Shown piece after piece: positions 1-7,538 of a stretch of DNA of 55,320 nucleotides. The notes beneath the pieces are model-generated. The model was not told the origin of the DNA, did not search any database, and saw only the letters and a list, made by a program, of their open reading frames with translations. Every line of letters begins with the position of its first letter. The stretch's first letter is position 1. Source of the stretch: Gammaproteobacteria bacterium (lineage in GTDB: Bacteria > Pseudomonadota > Gammaproteobacteria > Steroidobacterales > Foliamicaceae); NCBI GenBank assembly GCA_009844425.1, contig VYBN01000014.1:1-55320 (forward strand). Direction: 5' to 3'. The position numbers were made by a program, and so were the translations under genes.

Positions 1-47
1 GTCCGGGTGGCAGCCTTCACATGGAACAGGCGGCAACCTTCAGCGGT

Positions 48-350
48 TTACGCAATCAAATTTCGGGAAGCGGCATGAAGCCGCTCAAATTCCCTATCGG
101 CAGGCTGCGTGCGCGCAGTGTTGCAAGGCTCGCACAAGCGAGAAGAAAAGTGCATTGCTTTGGATTTCGGGCTCTGGGCATACCTCGGTCGGCTGGGCAT
201 TCCGTCGAATTTGCCGATGGCCATAGTGCTCTTTCCAAACTCGGACCGCAGCAAACTCGCCTTGATCTTGTGTTCGCCCGAAAGATTCTCTCTTGATCCG
301 CAGATGCAACACGCATCAGCAGCATGCCGAGCGAAGGAATTTCCAGTCAA
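48..350 (-). pseudogene. HNH-endonuclease-like fragment
   Basis: This 100-residue reading frame carries two CxxC knuckles. The first, near residues 15-18, is followed by GEHK; the second is LCEPCN near residues 71-76, followed by an RTQPADREFE-like stretch. This spacing recalls the zinc-bound HNH nuclease fold, in which the second CxxCN precedes a helix. The frame stops about 25 residues after the second knuckle, where related proteins usually continue, so it may be a truncated remnant. The methionine start is uncertain. No partner gene is next to it apart from other accessory genes on the same strand. The family assignment is by motif only, and a short zinc-binding protein of other function is possible. 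Confidence 0.4.
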
Positions 351-383
351 AGACTTTCCTCAGGTGGGCTCGATGCTCGCCGG

Positions 384-620
384 TCAAGAAAGCAGGAGAA
401 TTAGCGGGCGAGAGAATAGAAAGACGGCGTTCTTCACGGCATCGGCCAAACTTCTAGGAATGGCCGAGGAATCGAAGCGCGCACGCTCCGCTGACGCTGT
501 GTCGCTGTAATAGAAGCTGGCATCGGCGCTATCGAAATCAACCGTCATTTCCGATTCCCCCGGCCCTTCATTGAAACTTGAAATCCTGCGAGCGTGCCTT
601 CGGATACAAATCCTTACCAA
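384..620 (-). CDS. possible small protein, unknown
   Basis: This 78-codon frame begins three bases past the stop of the 342-residue membrane-protein gene on the same strand, so it could be translationally coupled. A second in-frame methionine near residue 25 would give a protein of about 54 residues with an acidic, serine-rich start and a hydrophobic leucine-rich tail. I recognise no domain. It could equally be a chance frame; the main support is position and orientation. Confidence 0.25.
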   Translation of the reverse strand: MVRICIRRHARRISSFNEGPGESEMTVDFDSADASFYYSDTASAERARFDSSAIPRSLADAVKNAVFLFSRPLILLLS

Positions 621-623
621 ACC

Positions 624-1652
624 TTAATCGCTGCCTTCAGATGCAACTCGCGTCGCCCTGCCAACGGATTGCTTACCGATTTCGGTAACGGCAAATGCGG
701 GTCCGTCTCCGGCAGACTGATCTACGAGCCCTGTGGGCACGCTCCCAAAGGCGGCGTTCGTTGCGGCAAGCAAGACCGCGTCTCTAACTTCCGGAGTATC
801 TGTCGCCTTAACAAAGGCTTGAAACGTCTTGAGGCTAACCGCTCTATGGTTGTTCACGGCCGCCTGATGAACCAGCGCGCGGTATATACGGCCGCACCAG
901 ACCGCGCTGGTAAAAAGGACAGCAAGGATTGCAGCCTTGCTCCCAAAATTCCGAATCGTTTCCCAAGCGTCAGCCTCGCTTGAGACCGGCGGCCAGAAAT
1001 ACGAACCTATGGCCGCCGCAATGGTTAGGATGCCCAGAATTGCGGCGCCGGCCAGCCACCCTCGTGACCTTCGCGCCAGCTTTTTCGCTTCGACCGCAAA
1101 CTCTGTTGTAAAGGTAGCTACTCCTATGCTGGCCCCGGCATCTTGTGCTTTCCGAAGAATGTCTTGGATCTCGTCATCCTTATCGTCCAATTTCTCGGCT
1201 GCTGCGCTCAGAATTTTCTCGGCTGATTCCTCGAAGCGATCCATCGCTTCTTTTCTCCGCTTGCGATCTCCGCGCCGATATGCAAGAAACGGGATGACGA
1301 GTAGGGCTCCATTCTGCAGGTCGGCGGCGGTTCGCGCGAGTTCGTAGTAAAGGTGGTCTCTCCTGTCCGAGGGGCGAGCATCGTTTTCAATTGAGAATTG
1401 GTCTATGTTCCTCAAGGACTTGTAGACAGCCTCCAATGCGTTATACAGCTGGCCGCCTCTGGTATCAGTAAGAAGATTAAATGGCAGATTCGCCAGTTCT
1501 TCGGACAAGTTGATAACCGTATCAATATCTTCGCGCGACCGCTCAAAATTGATCGTTCCCCATTCCGGACGATCTACAAGTTTCTTCTTGCCGATTTCTG
1601 CTATCCGGGCCTGCACGTCTCGGATGTTGTTCGCGGTTTCTTCTGACAACAT
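624..1652 (-). CDS. predicted membrane protein with coiled-coil N-terminus
   Basis: This 342-residue protein is of unknown function. Residues 1-165 are charged and helical, including a likely coiled coil near 130-170 (many K/E/D residues). Two hydrophobic segments follow, near 195-218 (AGAAILGILTIAAAIGSYFW) and 235-255. The cytosolic tail contains an NNHRAVSLKTFQAFV stretch and ends in a low-complexity region. Similar two-helix proteins with this kind of tail are common in accessory regions, but their role is not known to me. It lies in a same-strand series of membrane-protein genes left of tRNA-Lys, which suggests horizontally acquired cargo. No catalytic motif is visible. Confidence 0.6.
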   Translation of the reverse strand: MLSEETANNIRDVQARIAEIGKKKLVDRPEWGTINFERSREDIDTVINLSEELANLPFNLLTDTRGGQLYNALEAVYKSLRNIDQFSIENDARPSDRRDHLYYELARTAADLQNGALLVIPFLAYRRGDRKRRKEAMDRFEESAEKILSAAAEKLDDKDDEIQDILRKAQDAGASIGVATFTTEFAVEAKKLARRSRGWLAGAAILGILTIAAAIGSYFWPPVSSEADAWETIRNFGSKAAILAVLFTSAVWCGRIYRALVHQAAVNNHRAVSLKTFQAFVKATDTPEVRDAVLLAATNAAFGSVPTGLVDQSAGDGPAFAVTEIGKQSVGRATRVASEGSD

Positions 1653-1795
1653 GATGGTGCCCTTGGGTTATTCGAGCTATGGCTGGGGAGTCAGTCTTGG
1701 CTGATCACGTCGCGCGTCATTCATTTTGCGTTGCTGTTCGGGTAATTCGCAACCACCTCGGACACCCCCTTAGCCCTGGCGAGCAGGATCCTCAG

Positions 1796-3127
1796 TTAGC
1801 GCCAATTTGCGTTTGCTTCGTCCGAAAAAGGCCCCGTGCCCCATGCGGTACATTCGCCAGGGAATCCCGTTGGCGGGTTGGCGCCATCATATTCCCAGAG
1901 ATTCGTCGGCGGCCCGGTGGCGCCTATAGCAAAACACCAGTTGCTAACCGTACGCCGCCAAGCATACCAAGCCTGTCCGTCGGAAGAAACGCAAAGCGTA
2001 ATGCCGTGATCCCGCGACAATCCATGGTGTGAGAAATTGTTGTCAAGGATGCTTAGGAGGTCGATGCGGTATCGCCCACCATGGTTCCCAAACCACCCCA
2101 TCTGGCACGAGTGCAAATGTTGCAAAGCACTTATGGTCTCCTTGAATTCGCGCCGATCAAGGCGCCGACCCTGCGTGTCTGTAGCGTCTGAACCAGCGAA
2201 TTGACTCAGCCGTCTTTCTTCCTCAACGATTTCCTCCGCAATTTTGGCTTGGTGCCTCCGAAATTCTCCGATGACCCGACGAGTCTGTGTGATGTTGGAT
2301 GTTTGAGATAGCTGGTTGAGCCAATAGTTGCGGAATTTCCGTAGTTGTCTGACCGAAAAACGGAACGAAACCAGCAATGAGGCATGTGCAAGCCAATGTG
2401 CGCGTCGATTGGGATGGAACGAGTTCAGTAAACGAAAGGCTTGCTCGTAAGCCAGAACAGCGGCCAATAGGTAGATGTAAGGCAACAATCCAAGGGTCAG
2501 CCAAATCGGCAGGACGAATTCGAGAGCGAGATCGCTTAGTTGCGTCTCATGCCGGTCCAGATAGAGTTGTCGGGCTGAGTAAGCGATCAGGCTAAGTACC
2601 ACTAGGCCGTGCAGCAATTCCAGGAATCTCTCTACGCGCCGGTATTCTGGACGCCGACCGGTAACCAACATCATCAGAGTGGCGGCTAGGATGAGACCTT
2701 GCAAGAGCAGTTCTGCCAGTAGGCTCATTGAATGCAGGTTCATGAAGTACTGGACAAACAAAACCACGCCTACCGTGCCCATCATTGTTTGCCTGACAAA
2801 ATGCGGCTTGCTGCCTGCGCTCTGGCATTTGAAGAAGAGAACCCCGCCTGATCCAATCGCCCATATGAGGGTGGGTTTAGTTAGCGCGGCTTCCCATATT
2901 GAAAGCATCGATCCGACCCATAGTTCTAGTCCAATCCAGATGAACATGGTCGAGAGCGCGATGATGATTGAGGGCACAAAGAATGCTTGGATCAATGCCC
3001 GAAGATTCGACTTGCGCAACACGCGGGGCAAGAAATAGCAGGCGGCTACACTCAACCATATGAGCCCTGCGATCTCACGGTTGTTGAGCACCTTGAGAAA
3101 TTCGCATCCATCCGTGGTTAGATCCAT
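1796..3127 (-). CDS. multi-pass membrane protein, unknown
   Basis: The protein has 443 residues. About seven to eight hydrophobic segments lie in the first 245 residues, for example near 19-35, 48-75, 85-100, 113-130, 135-155, 168-185 and 205-232. An amphipathic, arginine- and glutamate-rich region follows at about 250-330 (likely coiled coil), then a soluble tail rich in tryptophan, glycine and histidine. I recognise no family and see no transporter or enzyme signature. The ATG start at 3127 is the first of the frame and precedes a convincing hydrophobic segment. The tail may be an extracytoplasmic or cytosolic sensor or effector domain; that is inference from architecture only. Confidence 0.55.
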   Translation of the reverse strand: MDLTTDGCEFLKVLNNREIAGLIWLSVAACYFLPRVLRKSNLRALIQAFFVPSIIIALSTMFIWIGLELWVGSMLSIWEAALTKPTLIWAIGSGGVLFFKCQSAGSKPHFVRQTMMGTVGVVLFVQYFMNLHSMSLLAELLLQGLILAATLMMLVTGRRPEYRRVERFLELLHGLVVLSLIAYSARQLYLDRHETQLSDLALEFVLPIWLTLGLLPYIYLLAAVLAYEQAFRLLNSFHPNRRAHWLAHASLLVSFRFSVRQLRKFRNYWLNQLSQTSNITQTRRVIGEFRRHQAKIAEEIVEEERRLSQFAGSDATDTQGRRLDRREFKETISALQHLHSCQMGWFGNHGGRYRIDLLSILDNNFSHHGLSRDHGITLCVSSDGQAWYAWRRTVSNWCFAIGATGPPTNLWEYDGANPPTGFPGECTAWGTGPFSDEANANWR

Positions 3128-3182
3128 GGCTAGACCACTACAAAGTGTTCATAAATCCGATCAAGGGATGAGGAGCAAATTG

Positions 3183-3254
3183 ATGCTATGGATTGCCGTC
3201 ATTACGTTGGTCTTGGCTGCCGCCCAGTTGGCCTTGATCGTTTGTCCGGACTGA
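3183..3254 (+). CDS. candidate 23-residue membrane peptide
   Basis: A short frame of 24 codons encodes a peptide that is almost entirely one hydrophobic helix followed by a short CPD end. An AGGAG Shine-Dalgarno-like sequence sits at 3171-3175, eight bases before the ATG at 3183. An alternative ATG at 3168 would add five residues (MRSKL). It lies in the 188-bp gap between two minus-strand genes, on the opposite strand. Single-helix peptides occur as type I toxins and as small regulators of membrane proteins; nothing here tells which, and chance is possible. Confidence 0.3.
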   Translation: MLWIAVITLVLAAAQLALIVCPD

Positions 3255-3315
3255 CCCTAGATATTGGCGGTCCGGACGGCTTGATTCAGTGCAAAGATAT
3301 TCTCGCCTTCTCGAA

Positions 3316-3810
3316 TCAGCCCGATTTACGGTGCCATTTTTCCAACTCGCGCCAACCGTCTTCAGTTATGGAGTAGGAAAAGGACATACCTGATACGGCT
3401 ATAAGAGGCGGATTCCACTTGATGTAGTTCCAGTTGTTGAGTTCTTCGAACCATCGAGGTGACCCAAAACTCCCCGGAAGCTCAAATCTGCGGGAGCCCC
3501 CTGCGAATATCGACATGAGAAACTCGATTTGCTGCTGCGAGAGCCTTTTGGCACTTCGCCGCACCTTGCTGCCACGACTTTCCCGAAGAGTCTTCCATGC
3601 TTCATCAAGCGCTTTGAACGCGAGGACGAAAAAGCCCAGTACAAGAACGATAGCCGCTGCCAACGCCCCCATTTCCGGCAAGTGCCCGAACCAGGAAATG
3701 TTGAAATGCGCGAGCGTAAGCACCACGGCCGCAGCAGTCGTAACCGCCGCGAGCAGCCACCATTCAGCCTTGCGTGCAAACGCAATCCAGCCGCTATCAG
3801 GAATACTCAC
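3316..3810 (-). CDS. two-helix membrane protein resembling superinfection exclusion protein B
   Basis: The 164 residues begin with two transmembrane helices, near 17-36 and 45-66, then a basic linker (RGSKVRRSAKRLSQQQ). The soluble C-terminal domain of about 75 residues starts with a helix (LSQQQIEFLMSIFAGGSR) and contains a strand-rich winged segment. This order, two N-terminal helices then an LS-x-x-x-E/Q-FL helix and a small domain, is the layout of the SieB superinfection-exclusion family known from lambdoid phages and many accessory islands. The match is by layout and local pattern; I cannot confirm homology. If right, it would act at the inner membrane against phage. The neighbours are small membrane and DNA-binding-like proteins. 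Confidence 0.4.
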   Translation of the reverse strand: MSIPDSGWIAFARKAEWWLLAAVTTAAAVVLTLAHFNISWFGHLPEMGALAAAIVLVLGFFVLAFKALDEAWKTLRESRGSKVRRSAKRLSQQQIEFLMSIFAGGSRRFELPGSFGSPRWFEELNNWNYIKWNPPLIAVSGMSFSYSITEDGWRELEKWHRKSG

Positions 3811-3875
3811 GATTGGTTGATCGTTCTCTCTGAATATGTTTCGGGGAGCGCATCGCCAAAGGGGAAAGTCGGTAG

Positions 3876-4196
3876 CTATTGGCGGCCGCCGCCCGCTACA
3901 AGGCTCGCAAGTGCGCCAATGGCAGCGGAGCCCAATGCGACGAGAGAGTCTGGCACATTCAAGTTTTTCGCCGCCAGAACGATCGTGCCGAGAGCGGCAA
4001 GCACAGCCACGATCCCGAGGAATCCCACAACGATTCGATAAAACCTCCGATCGCTTATGTAGGCGGGCCGGCTGCGCTCATAGGCTTGGGGTTCATACCC
4101 GACGGGTGACCCCCAGGTTTGATCGCCTGCGGAGCCACCGGACTCCGCAGGCGAGGAAGGAGCGGGCTTGGTGTCGTCAGCGGGACGATCAGACAC
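3876..4196 (-). CDS. small two-helix membrane protein
   Basis: I chose the GTG at 4196, giving 106 residues (VSDRPADD...), because its first codons overlap the stop of the upstream ribbon-helix-helix-like gene by 8 bp, a typical coupling arrangement. A longer frame from 4235 also exists. The first 55 residues are polar, with proline, serine and glycine. Two hydrophobic helices follow, near residues 59-80 and 85-101 (holin-like spacing), and the protein ends with GGGRQ. No family is recognised. A holin-like or toxin-like role is only a guess; the overlap with a putative DNA-binding gene makes a two-gene regulatory unit plausible. Confidence 0.5.
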   Translation of the reverse strand: MSDRPADDTKPAPSSPAESGGSAGDQTWGSPVGYEPQAYERSRPAYISDRRFYRIVVGFLGIVAVLAALGTIVLAAKNLNVPDSLVALGSAAIGALASLVAGGGRQ

Positions 4197-4413
4197 TGCC
4201 CGCTCCCGTAATGAATACCCGCTCCAGAGCTCCATCCTTCGTTCGAATCAGCACTTCTTCACCGCGCTCTATGCTTCGGGTAATACCTTCGGCGATAGCC
4301 AAAGCGCTGCTTACGGCGCTGGCCTTACTCCGAGAGTGAAGGCGCCGGGTCAGGGTTTCCGTGTTCTTGATGTCTCGGTCCGTAAGGTTCATCGTTACCT
4401 TGGTCATTTTCAT
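4189..4413 (-). CDS. ribbon-helix-helix-like small protein
   Basis: This 74-residue protein starts MKMTKVTMNLTDRD, a beta-strand followed by a polar turn, then helices containing SRSKASAVSSALAIA. The strand-helix-helix order fits the CopG/MetJ-like fold of small DNA-binding antitoxins and plasmid repressors. A loop with GEEVLIRTKDGALERV follows. An AAGGGGA ribosome site lies just upstream of the ATG at 4413. The gene overlaps the next membrane-protein gene and faces away from the repeat-protein gene at 4502, with a shared intergenic region of fewer than 100 bp, so it may repress both promoters. The fold is inferred from sequence pattern. Confidence 0.5.
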   Translation of the reverse strand: MKMTKVTMNLTDRDIKNTETLTRRLHSRSKASAVSSALAIAEGITRSIERGEEVLIRTKDGALERVFITGAGSV

Positions 4414-4468
4414 GGGATGTCCCCTTATGTGTGTGATACCAGGCGAATCAAATCCGTCTGATGGATGG

Positions 4469-4495
4469 TTATCCTACACTATTTAGATGTATAAT
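4469..4495 (+). promoter_or_regulatory. candidate promoter of the repeat-protein gene
   Basis: A perfect TATAAT lies at 4490-4495, only six bases before the ATG at 4502. A weak -35 candidate (TTATCC, 4469-4474) lies upstream at short spacing. Transcription from this -10 would start at or within a few bases of the ATG at 4502, implying a leaderless or nearly leaderless message. It also argues against the upstream ATG at 4487, which overlaps the -10. The region is shared with the divergent ribbon-helix-helix-like gene. Confidence 0.4.
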
Positions 4496-4501
4496 TGCCA
4501 T

Positions 4502-5404
4502 ATGCCAAAACGCTTATCGGACCTGCCGTCGCAGGGTGCGGCCCTCAGTGCTGCAATCGCACGTCAGCAGCTTGACTTGCGAAAGATTAGTCGAGTGGTG
4601 GACACGCGTTCCATTTTTCGAGATCTTGAGCGTATGCAGCGTATTGCCGGAGCCAGTTCCACTGTTCGGGATCTTGAGCGTATTCAGCGTACTGCTGCGG
4701 TCAGTTCCGCTGTTCGGGGCCTTGAACGCATTCAGCGTGTTGCCGTATCCAGTTCTGTCTTTCGAGACGTTCGGCGCATCGGCATGGCATTATCCGAGAA
4801 CAACATTGCCAAGGATTGCCAACGAATCGCGGAAGCGCTGCAAACCCAGCAACAGCGAGCAATAAGCGCGCAACGATTGCTATTGAGATCCACAGCCTTT
4901 GACGCGCTGAAGCGCATCAAACGGGCAACCGAGCTTCGACAACGCCAATTGAGGTCCATTGCGCTGACGGTCAGTACCAGTCCTTTCGCAAATGCCGTGG
5001 AGCGCATGAATTTGGCGTTTTCCGGTAGCGCTTTCGCCAAGGATTTCCAGCGCATTACAGATGCCGGACGACTCATGCAGGCGCAAGTAGATGCCGCACG
5101 CCGTACTCTCAGGGCTGTGCCCGATTTCAGTCCTATGGAGCGTATGGGATTCTCTCTCTCGAGCGGATTGCGTCAGTCATTGACGGCAGCCGCGGAAACC
5201 GTGCCGTTCCCAAGCCCGCAAGACGCGAAAGAAGCAGCACGCGCCGCAAACATCGATAACGCTGCGGCAGCCAGTTCTTCCGATACGGTTGGTGCCGTTT
5301 CAGAGGAAGCGCATATCGAATGGAAGATCACAGTTTTCGTGGCCAAGCTACCGACATATTTCCCCCCATTGGAGGATCCACCGCCGAAGCACCGCTTGCA
5401 TTAG
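4502..5404 (+). CDS. repeat protein of about 16-residue helical units
   Basis: I start at the ATG at 4502 (MPKRLSD...) because the upstream ATG overlaps the likely -10 box; this gives 300 residues. From about residue 39 the protein is built of units of about 16 residues with the pattern F/V-x-D-L-E-R-I/M-x-R-x-A-x-x-S-S-x. Three near-identical copies come first, followed by at least five diverged ones (FRDVRRI, AKDCQRI, FDALKRI, FANAVERM, FAKDFQRI). These would form an alpha-helical rod. The C-terminal 30 residues (EWKITVFVAKLPTYF...) are not repetitive. No signal peptide, catalytic motif or known domain is seen. It stands alone on the plus strand beside tRNA-Lys. Function unknown. Confidence 0.6.
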   Translation: MPKRLSDLPSQGAALSAAIARQQLDLRKISRVVDTRSIFRDLERMQRIAGASSTVRDLERIQRTAAVSSAVRGLERIQRVAVSSSVFRDVRRIGMALSENNIAKDCQRIAEALQTQQQRAISAQRLLLRSTAFDALKRIKRATELRQRQLRSIALTVSTSPFANAVERMNLAFSGSAFAKDFQRITDAGRLMQAQVDAARRTLRAVPDFSPMERMGFSLSSGLRQSLTAAAETVPFPSPQDAKEAARAANIDNAAAASSSDTVGAVSEEAHIEWKITVFVAKLPTYFPPLEDPPPKHRLH

Positions 5405-5748
5405 TGGCGGACGGACCTTGCAATTTCCCGCGCGCTAACCGGCGGTCCAGTTCAATCTACCGGGTAGAGTCGTGGGAATCAGCGTTCCACGACATCAAGT
5501 GGGATGCCCAGACGCACGGATGCGTGCGGGCCTTTAGAAACAAGCAAGCGCTTCTTCAGCAGTGTGGAAAGTGCTTCGCGGCTGCGGGTGGGGCTATGTG
5601 CCGCCCCACCGTTACCCCGCCGAGTGCCGACAATAATGCCGGTTGTCATGCCGGAAGGGAATGTATATAAATCAGTAGCTTAATAACTCAAAATGCGGGT
5701 ATACGGGTAAGTGAGTGCCGGTATTTGAGTTATTTCGGCTTGAATGAG
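5405..5748. other. gene-free stretch before tRNA-Lys
   Basis: I see no convincing gene here. One overlapping frame (5320-5670, plus strand) has no domain and starts inside the repeat-protein gene. The sequence becomes AT-richer near 5660-5745. As the DNA just downstream of the tRNA-Lys 3' end, it is where the attachment site of an island would lie, but no second copy of the tRNA end is visible in the window. Confidence 0.4.
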
Positions 5749-5825
5749 TGGTGGGCCGTGAGGGAATCGAACCCGCAACCAATGGATTAAGAGTCCACTG
5801 CTCTACCTAGTTGAGCTAACGGCCC
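5749..5825 (-). tRNA. tRNA-Lys (anticodon CTT)
   Basis: Read on the minus strand, the sequence folds into a full cloverleaf. The acceptor GGGCCGT pairs with ACGGCCC, the D arm is GCTC/GAGC, and the anticodon arm GTGGA-CTCTTAA-TCCAT gives anticodon CTT. The T arm contains TTCGATT, with one C.U mismatch in its stem. The discriminator is A and the CCA is encoded (5749-5751). It is the last of four tRNA genes on this strand, and the accessory block 1-5748 begins immediately at its 3' end. Confidence 0.93.
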
Positions 5826-5874
5826 AGTGTGGGTGTGGCGTTGAACGGAACGCCAGCCGGTGGGGGTGCAATAT

Positions 5875-5961
5875 TGCCACAGCCGGCGGTGAAGGGTGGG
5901 GTGGACGATGGGACTCGAACCCACGACGACCAGATCCACAATCTGGGGCTCTACCAACTGA
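5875..5961 (-). repeat. left copy of 87-bp direct repeat: 3' part of tRNA-His
   Basis: These 87 bases are identical to 7452-7538. They contain the anticodon arm (GTG), variable loop, T arm and 3' acceptor strand of tRNA-His plus about 27 bp of its downstream flank. Left of the anticodon side, the tRNA 5' acceptor strand and part of the D arm are replaced (positions 5962 and up), so the acceptor stem cannot form and this copy is not a working tRNA. A duplicated tRNA 3' end is the usual footprint of site-specific integration, with this copy as the distal attachment site. Confidence 0.85.
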
Positions 5962-6303
5962 ACCGTCCATGCCGGAGTAAATTTCCCCAGTTGTTGGAGT
6001 GACCCCGTGAGATTGGACAACGGCGTGACGGGATTTAGTGGCTCCTTGGCCTGCGCAAGTGGTGATTGACTAAATCTAATATGCTACGCATACTCTGTTC
6101 TTGTCGGGTGCCCCTTTGGGGGCTCGATATGGCTTGCCCAGCCCGACATCATTAATCTCCTTGTGCACCCGAACCTGGGTCCGCGGTCGGAATTAATTCG
6201 GCAAGAGGGGATGCATCAGGCCAAACCTTCAAGCCATTCAAGAATCTGCTGTTGCGTCTTCGATAGAAGTTCGACAACAGCAAAGCCAGACCCATCGGAA
6301 CAG
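5962..6303. other. left, gene-poor part of the tRNA-His element
   Basis: No convincing gene is seen here. A GC-rich inverted sequence, GCCCCTTTGGGGGC, lies near 6110-6123 and could form a hairpin. Short frames on both strands lack recognisable domains. The segment lies inside the element bounded by the 87-bp repeats and downstream of its DUF2335 gene. Confidence 0.35.
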
Positions 6304-6840
6304 TCAGTTTTTCTGATTGTTTTGGCTGTTTTCGTTGTCCGGCGCATTTTCCTTGCGGCGAAAAAGAGGAACTACCCATTTGCCGAATCTCGGCAACGCC
6401 ACGACAAGGCTTAAGCTTCCTCCGAGCCATGGATTGCCGTTCCAGGCAATAATTCCAGCGACGGCCAATAAGATCACCAATACGAGAGTCGAGCTGTTAA
6501 TCCTCTTGATGTTTATTTCGTGGTTGTCCCTGTTGCACCTCGATCGCTCCTTCTGTTCATGCCGTGCCTGATTGATGATTTCCCCGGGAATCTCTGGATT
6601 GACCTCCGCATAACCCTTCAGCAATCCTGGAGGTGGGATTGGCCCCTGAAACAAGAAGGAAAAGGACCGAGTGACCAGTTGCGTCTGACCGTCATCAGAA
6701 AAGGGCCCGGCATACCCCTGAACACTTTCCTCGACTAACTGCCGATCCTCGTCGGACAGGGAATCGACAAACTCCTGGAAGAGTTTCTCGATCTTGCGGT
6801 CGTGCGGCTTAGGGGCTGGTGGTTTTCCCTGGTCGCTCAC
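6304..6840 (-). CDS. DUF2335-like membrane protein
   Basis: This 178-residue protein has a polar N-terminus with an acidic helix (KIEKLFQEFVDSL...). Near residues 66-90 comes a GPIPPPGLLKGYAEVNP stretch followed by a helix with an H/E/K-rich face. Two hydrophobic segments lie near 115-132 and 135-152, and the tail is basic and asparagine-rich. The F-x-GP-l/i-PPP-x-LL-x-x-Y motif followed by a charged helix and membrane helices is the hallmark of the DUF2335 family of predicted membrane proteins, common in mobile islands and of unknown function. It overlaps the upstream gene at 6809 by 32 bp and is the main cargo of the small tRNA-His element. Confidence 0.65.
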   Translation of the reverse strand: MSDQGKPPAPKPHDRKIEKLFQEFVDSLSDEDRQLVEESVQGYAGPFSDDGQTQLVTRSFSFLFQGPIPPPGLLKGYAEVNPEIPGEIINQARHEQKERSRCNRDNHEINIKRINSSTLVLVILLAVAGIIAWNGNPWLGGSLSLVVALPRFGKWVVPLFRRKENAPDNENSQNNQKN

Positions 6841-7174
6841 TGAGGACTCGCATGCAAAGAAGAGTTAGCGCGTTAATCCTCTGCTCATGGTCATTCTGCA
6901 CTTCGCAAAGCCGGTCGTGTACGTCTTGATTCGACTTGTATGTATTGAGAACGCGCTCCGATGCATTTTGAAAGTCCCTTCTTATGTTGTCCCTATCAGC
7001 CCGCAGGCCCTCGGGCCCTGCCTTAAGTGTCTTGAGGCTCAGGTCGTCAGGGAACGTGAACGCATCAGCCAGACAGTCCAGGAAACCAAGGCGAGCGGCT
7101 CGTTCCGGGACTGCCATCCCAGAACGCCACGCATTGTTTCTGAACCGATCAATGACCGATAAGGGATTTCGCAC
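6809..7174 (-). CDS. hypothetical helical protein, cargo of the tRNA-His element
   Basis: The frame has 121 residues from a GTG at 7174; an ATG at 7117 (MAVPERAARLGF...) would give about 102. It appears all-helical and charged, with a likely coiled coil over the last 70 residues (RRDFQNASERVLNTY..., VHDRLCEVQNDHEQRIN). No membrane segment or known domain is visible. It is immediately upstream of, and overlaps, the DUF2335-like gene, so the two probably form one transcription unit. Function unknown. Confidence 0.45.
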   Translation of the reverse strand: MRNPLSVIDRFRNNAWRSGMAVPERAARLGFLDCLADAFTFPDDLSLKTLKAGPEGLRADRDNIRRDFQNASERVLNTYKSNQDVHDRLCEVQNDHEQRINALTLLCMRVLSERPGKTTSP

Positions 7175-7451
7175 CGATTATTTCTCCTTCGCTTTTGAGT
7201 CCAGCGTCATCTTGGATGAGCCGTACGAACGGCATCCTACCAGACAGTTGGGGGCTTGGGTTTCGACCAGGGTTGGGGCACAGTCAGACTTGCTCTGCAG
7301 GGCAGCTGTAATCCTCACGGCAAGGGATTCTCGCAATCCTGGAGCGTTCTGAGTTCGCGGACAATACGGAAACTGTTCCTGAATGCGCACAATTTCCCGG
7401 GACAGTCAGTTCCTCGTGTCGGCGGATTAAAAGTGATTCACTGTCTGAATC

Positions 7452-7538
7452 TGCCACAGCCGGCGGTGAAGGGTGGGGTGGACGATGGGACTCGAACCCA
7501 CGACGACCAGATCCACAATCTGGGGCTCTACCAACTGA
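7452..7538 (-). repeat. right copy of 87-bp direct repeat, within intact tRNA-His
   Basis: This copy is identical to 5875-5961. It ends inside the D-arm side of the complete tRNA-His gene, which continues to 7550. The distance between the two copies gives an element of about 1.58 kb lying at the 3' side of the tRNA, as expected when an element integrates into the 3' part of a tRNA gene and restores it. Confidence 0.85.

Noticed and set aside
4611..4770. possible CRISPR or tandem DNA repeat array
   Set aside because: The 48-bp period is contiguous, has no spacers and keeps reading frame; it encodes the protein repeat.
5320..5670. 116-codon frame overlapping the end of the repeat-protein gene
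   Set aside because: It begins inside the upstream gene in another frame and shows no domain, and its composition looks like non-coding sequence.
5902..5975. second functional tRNA-His
   Set aside because: The anticodon and T arms are identical to the real gene, but the 5' acceptor strand is replaced and cannot pair, so it is only the duplicated 3' part.
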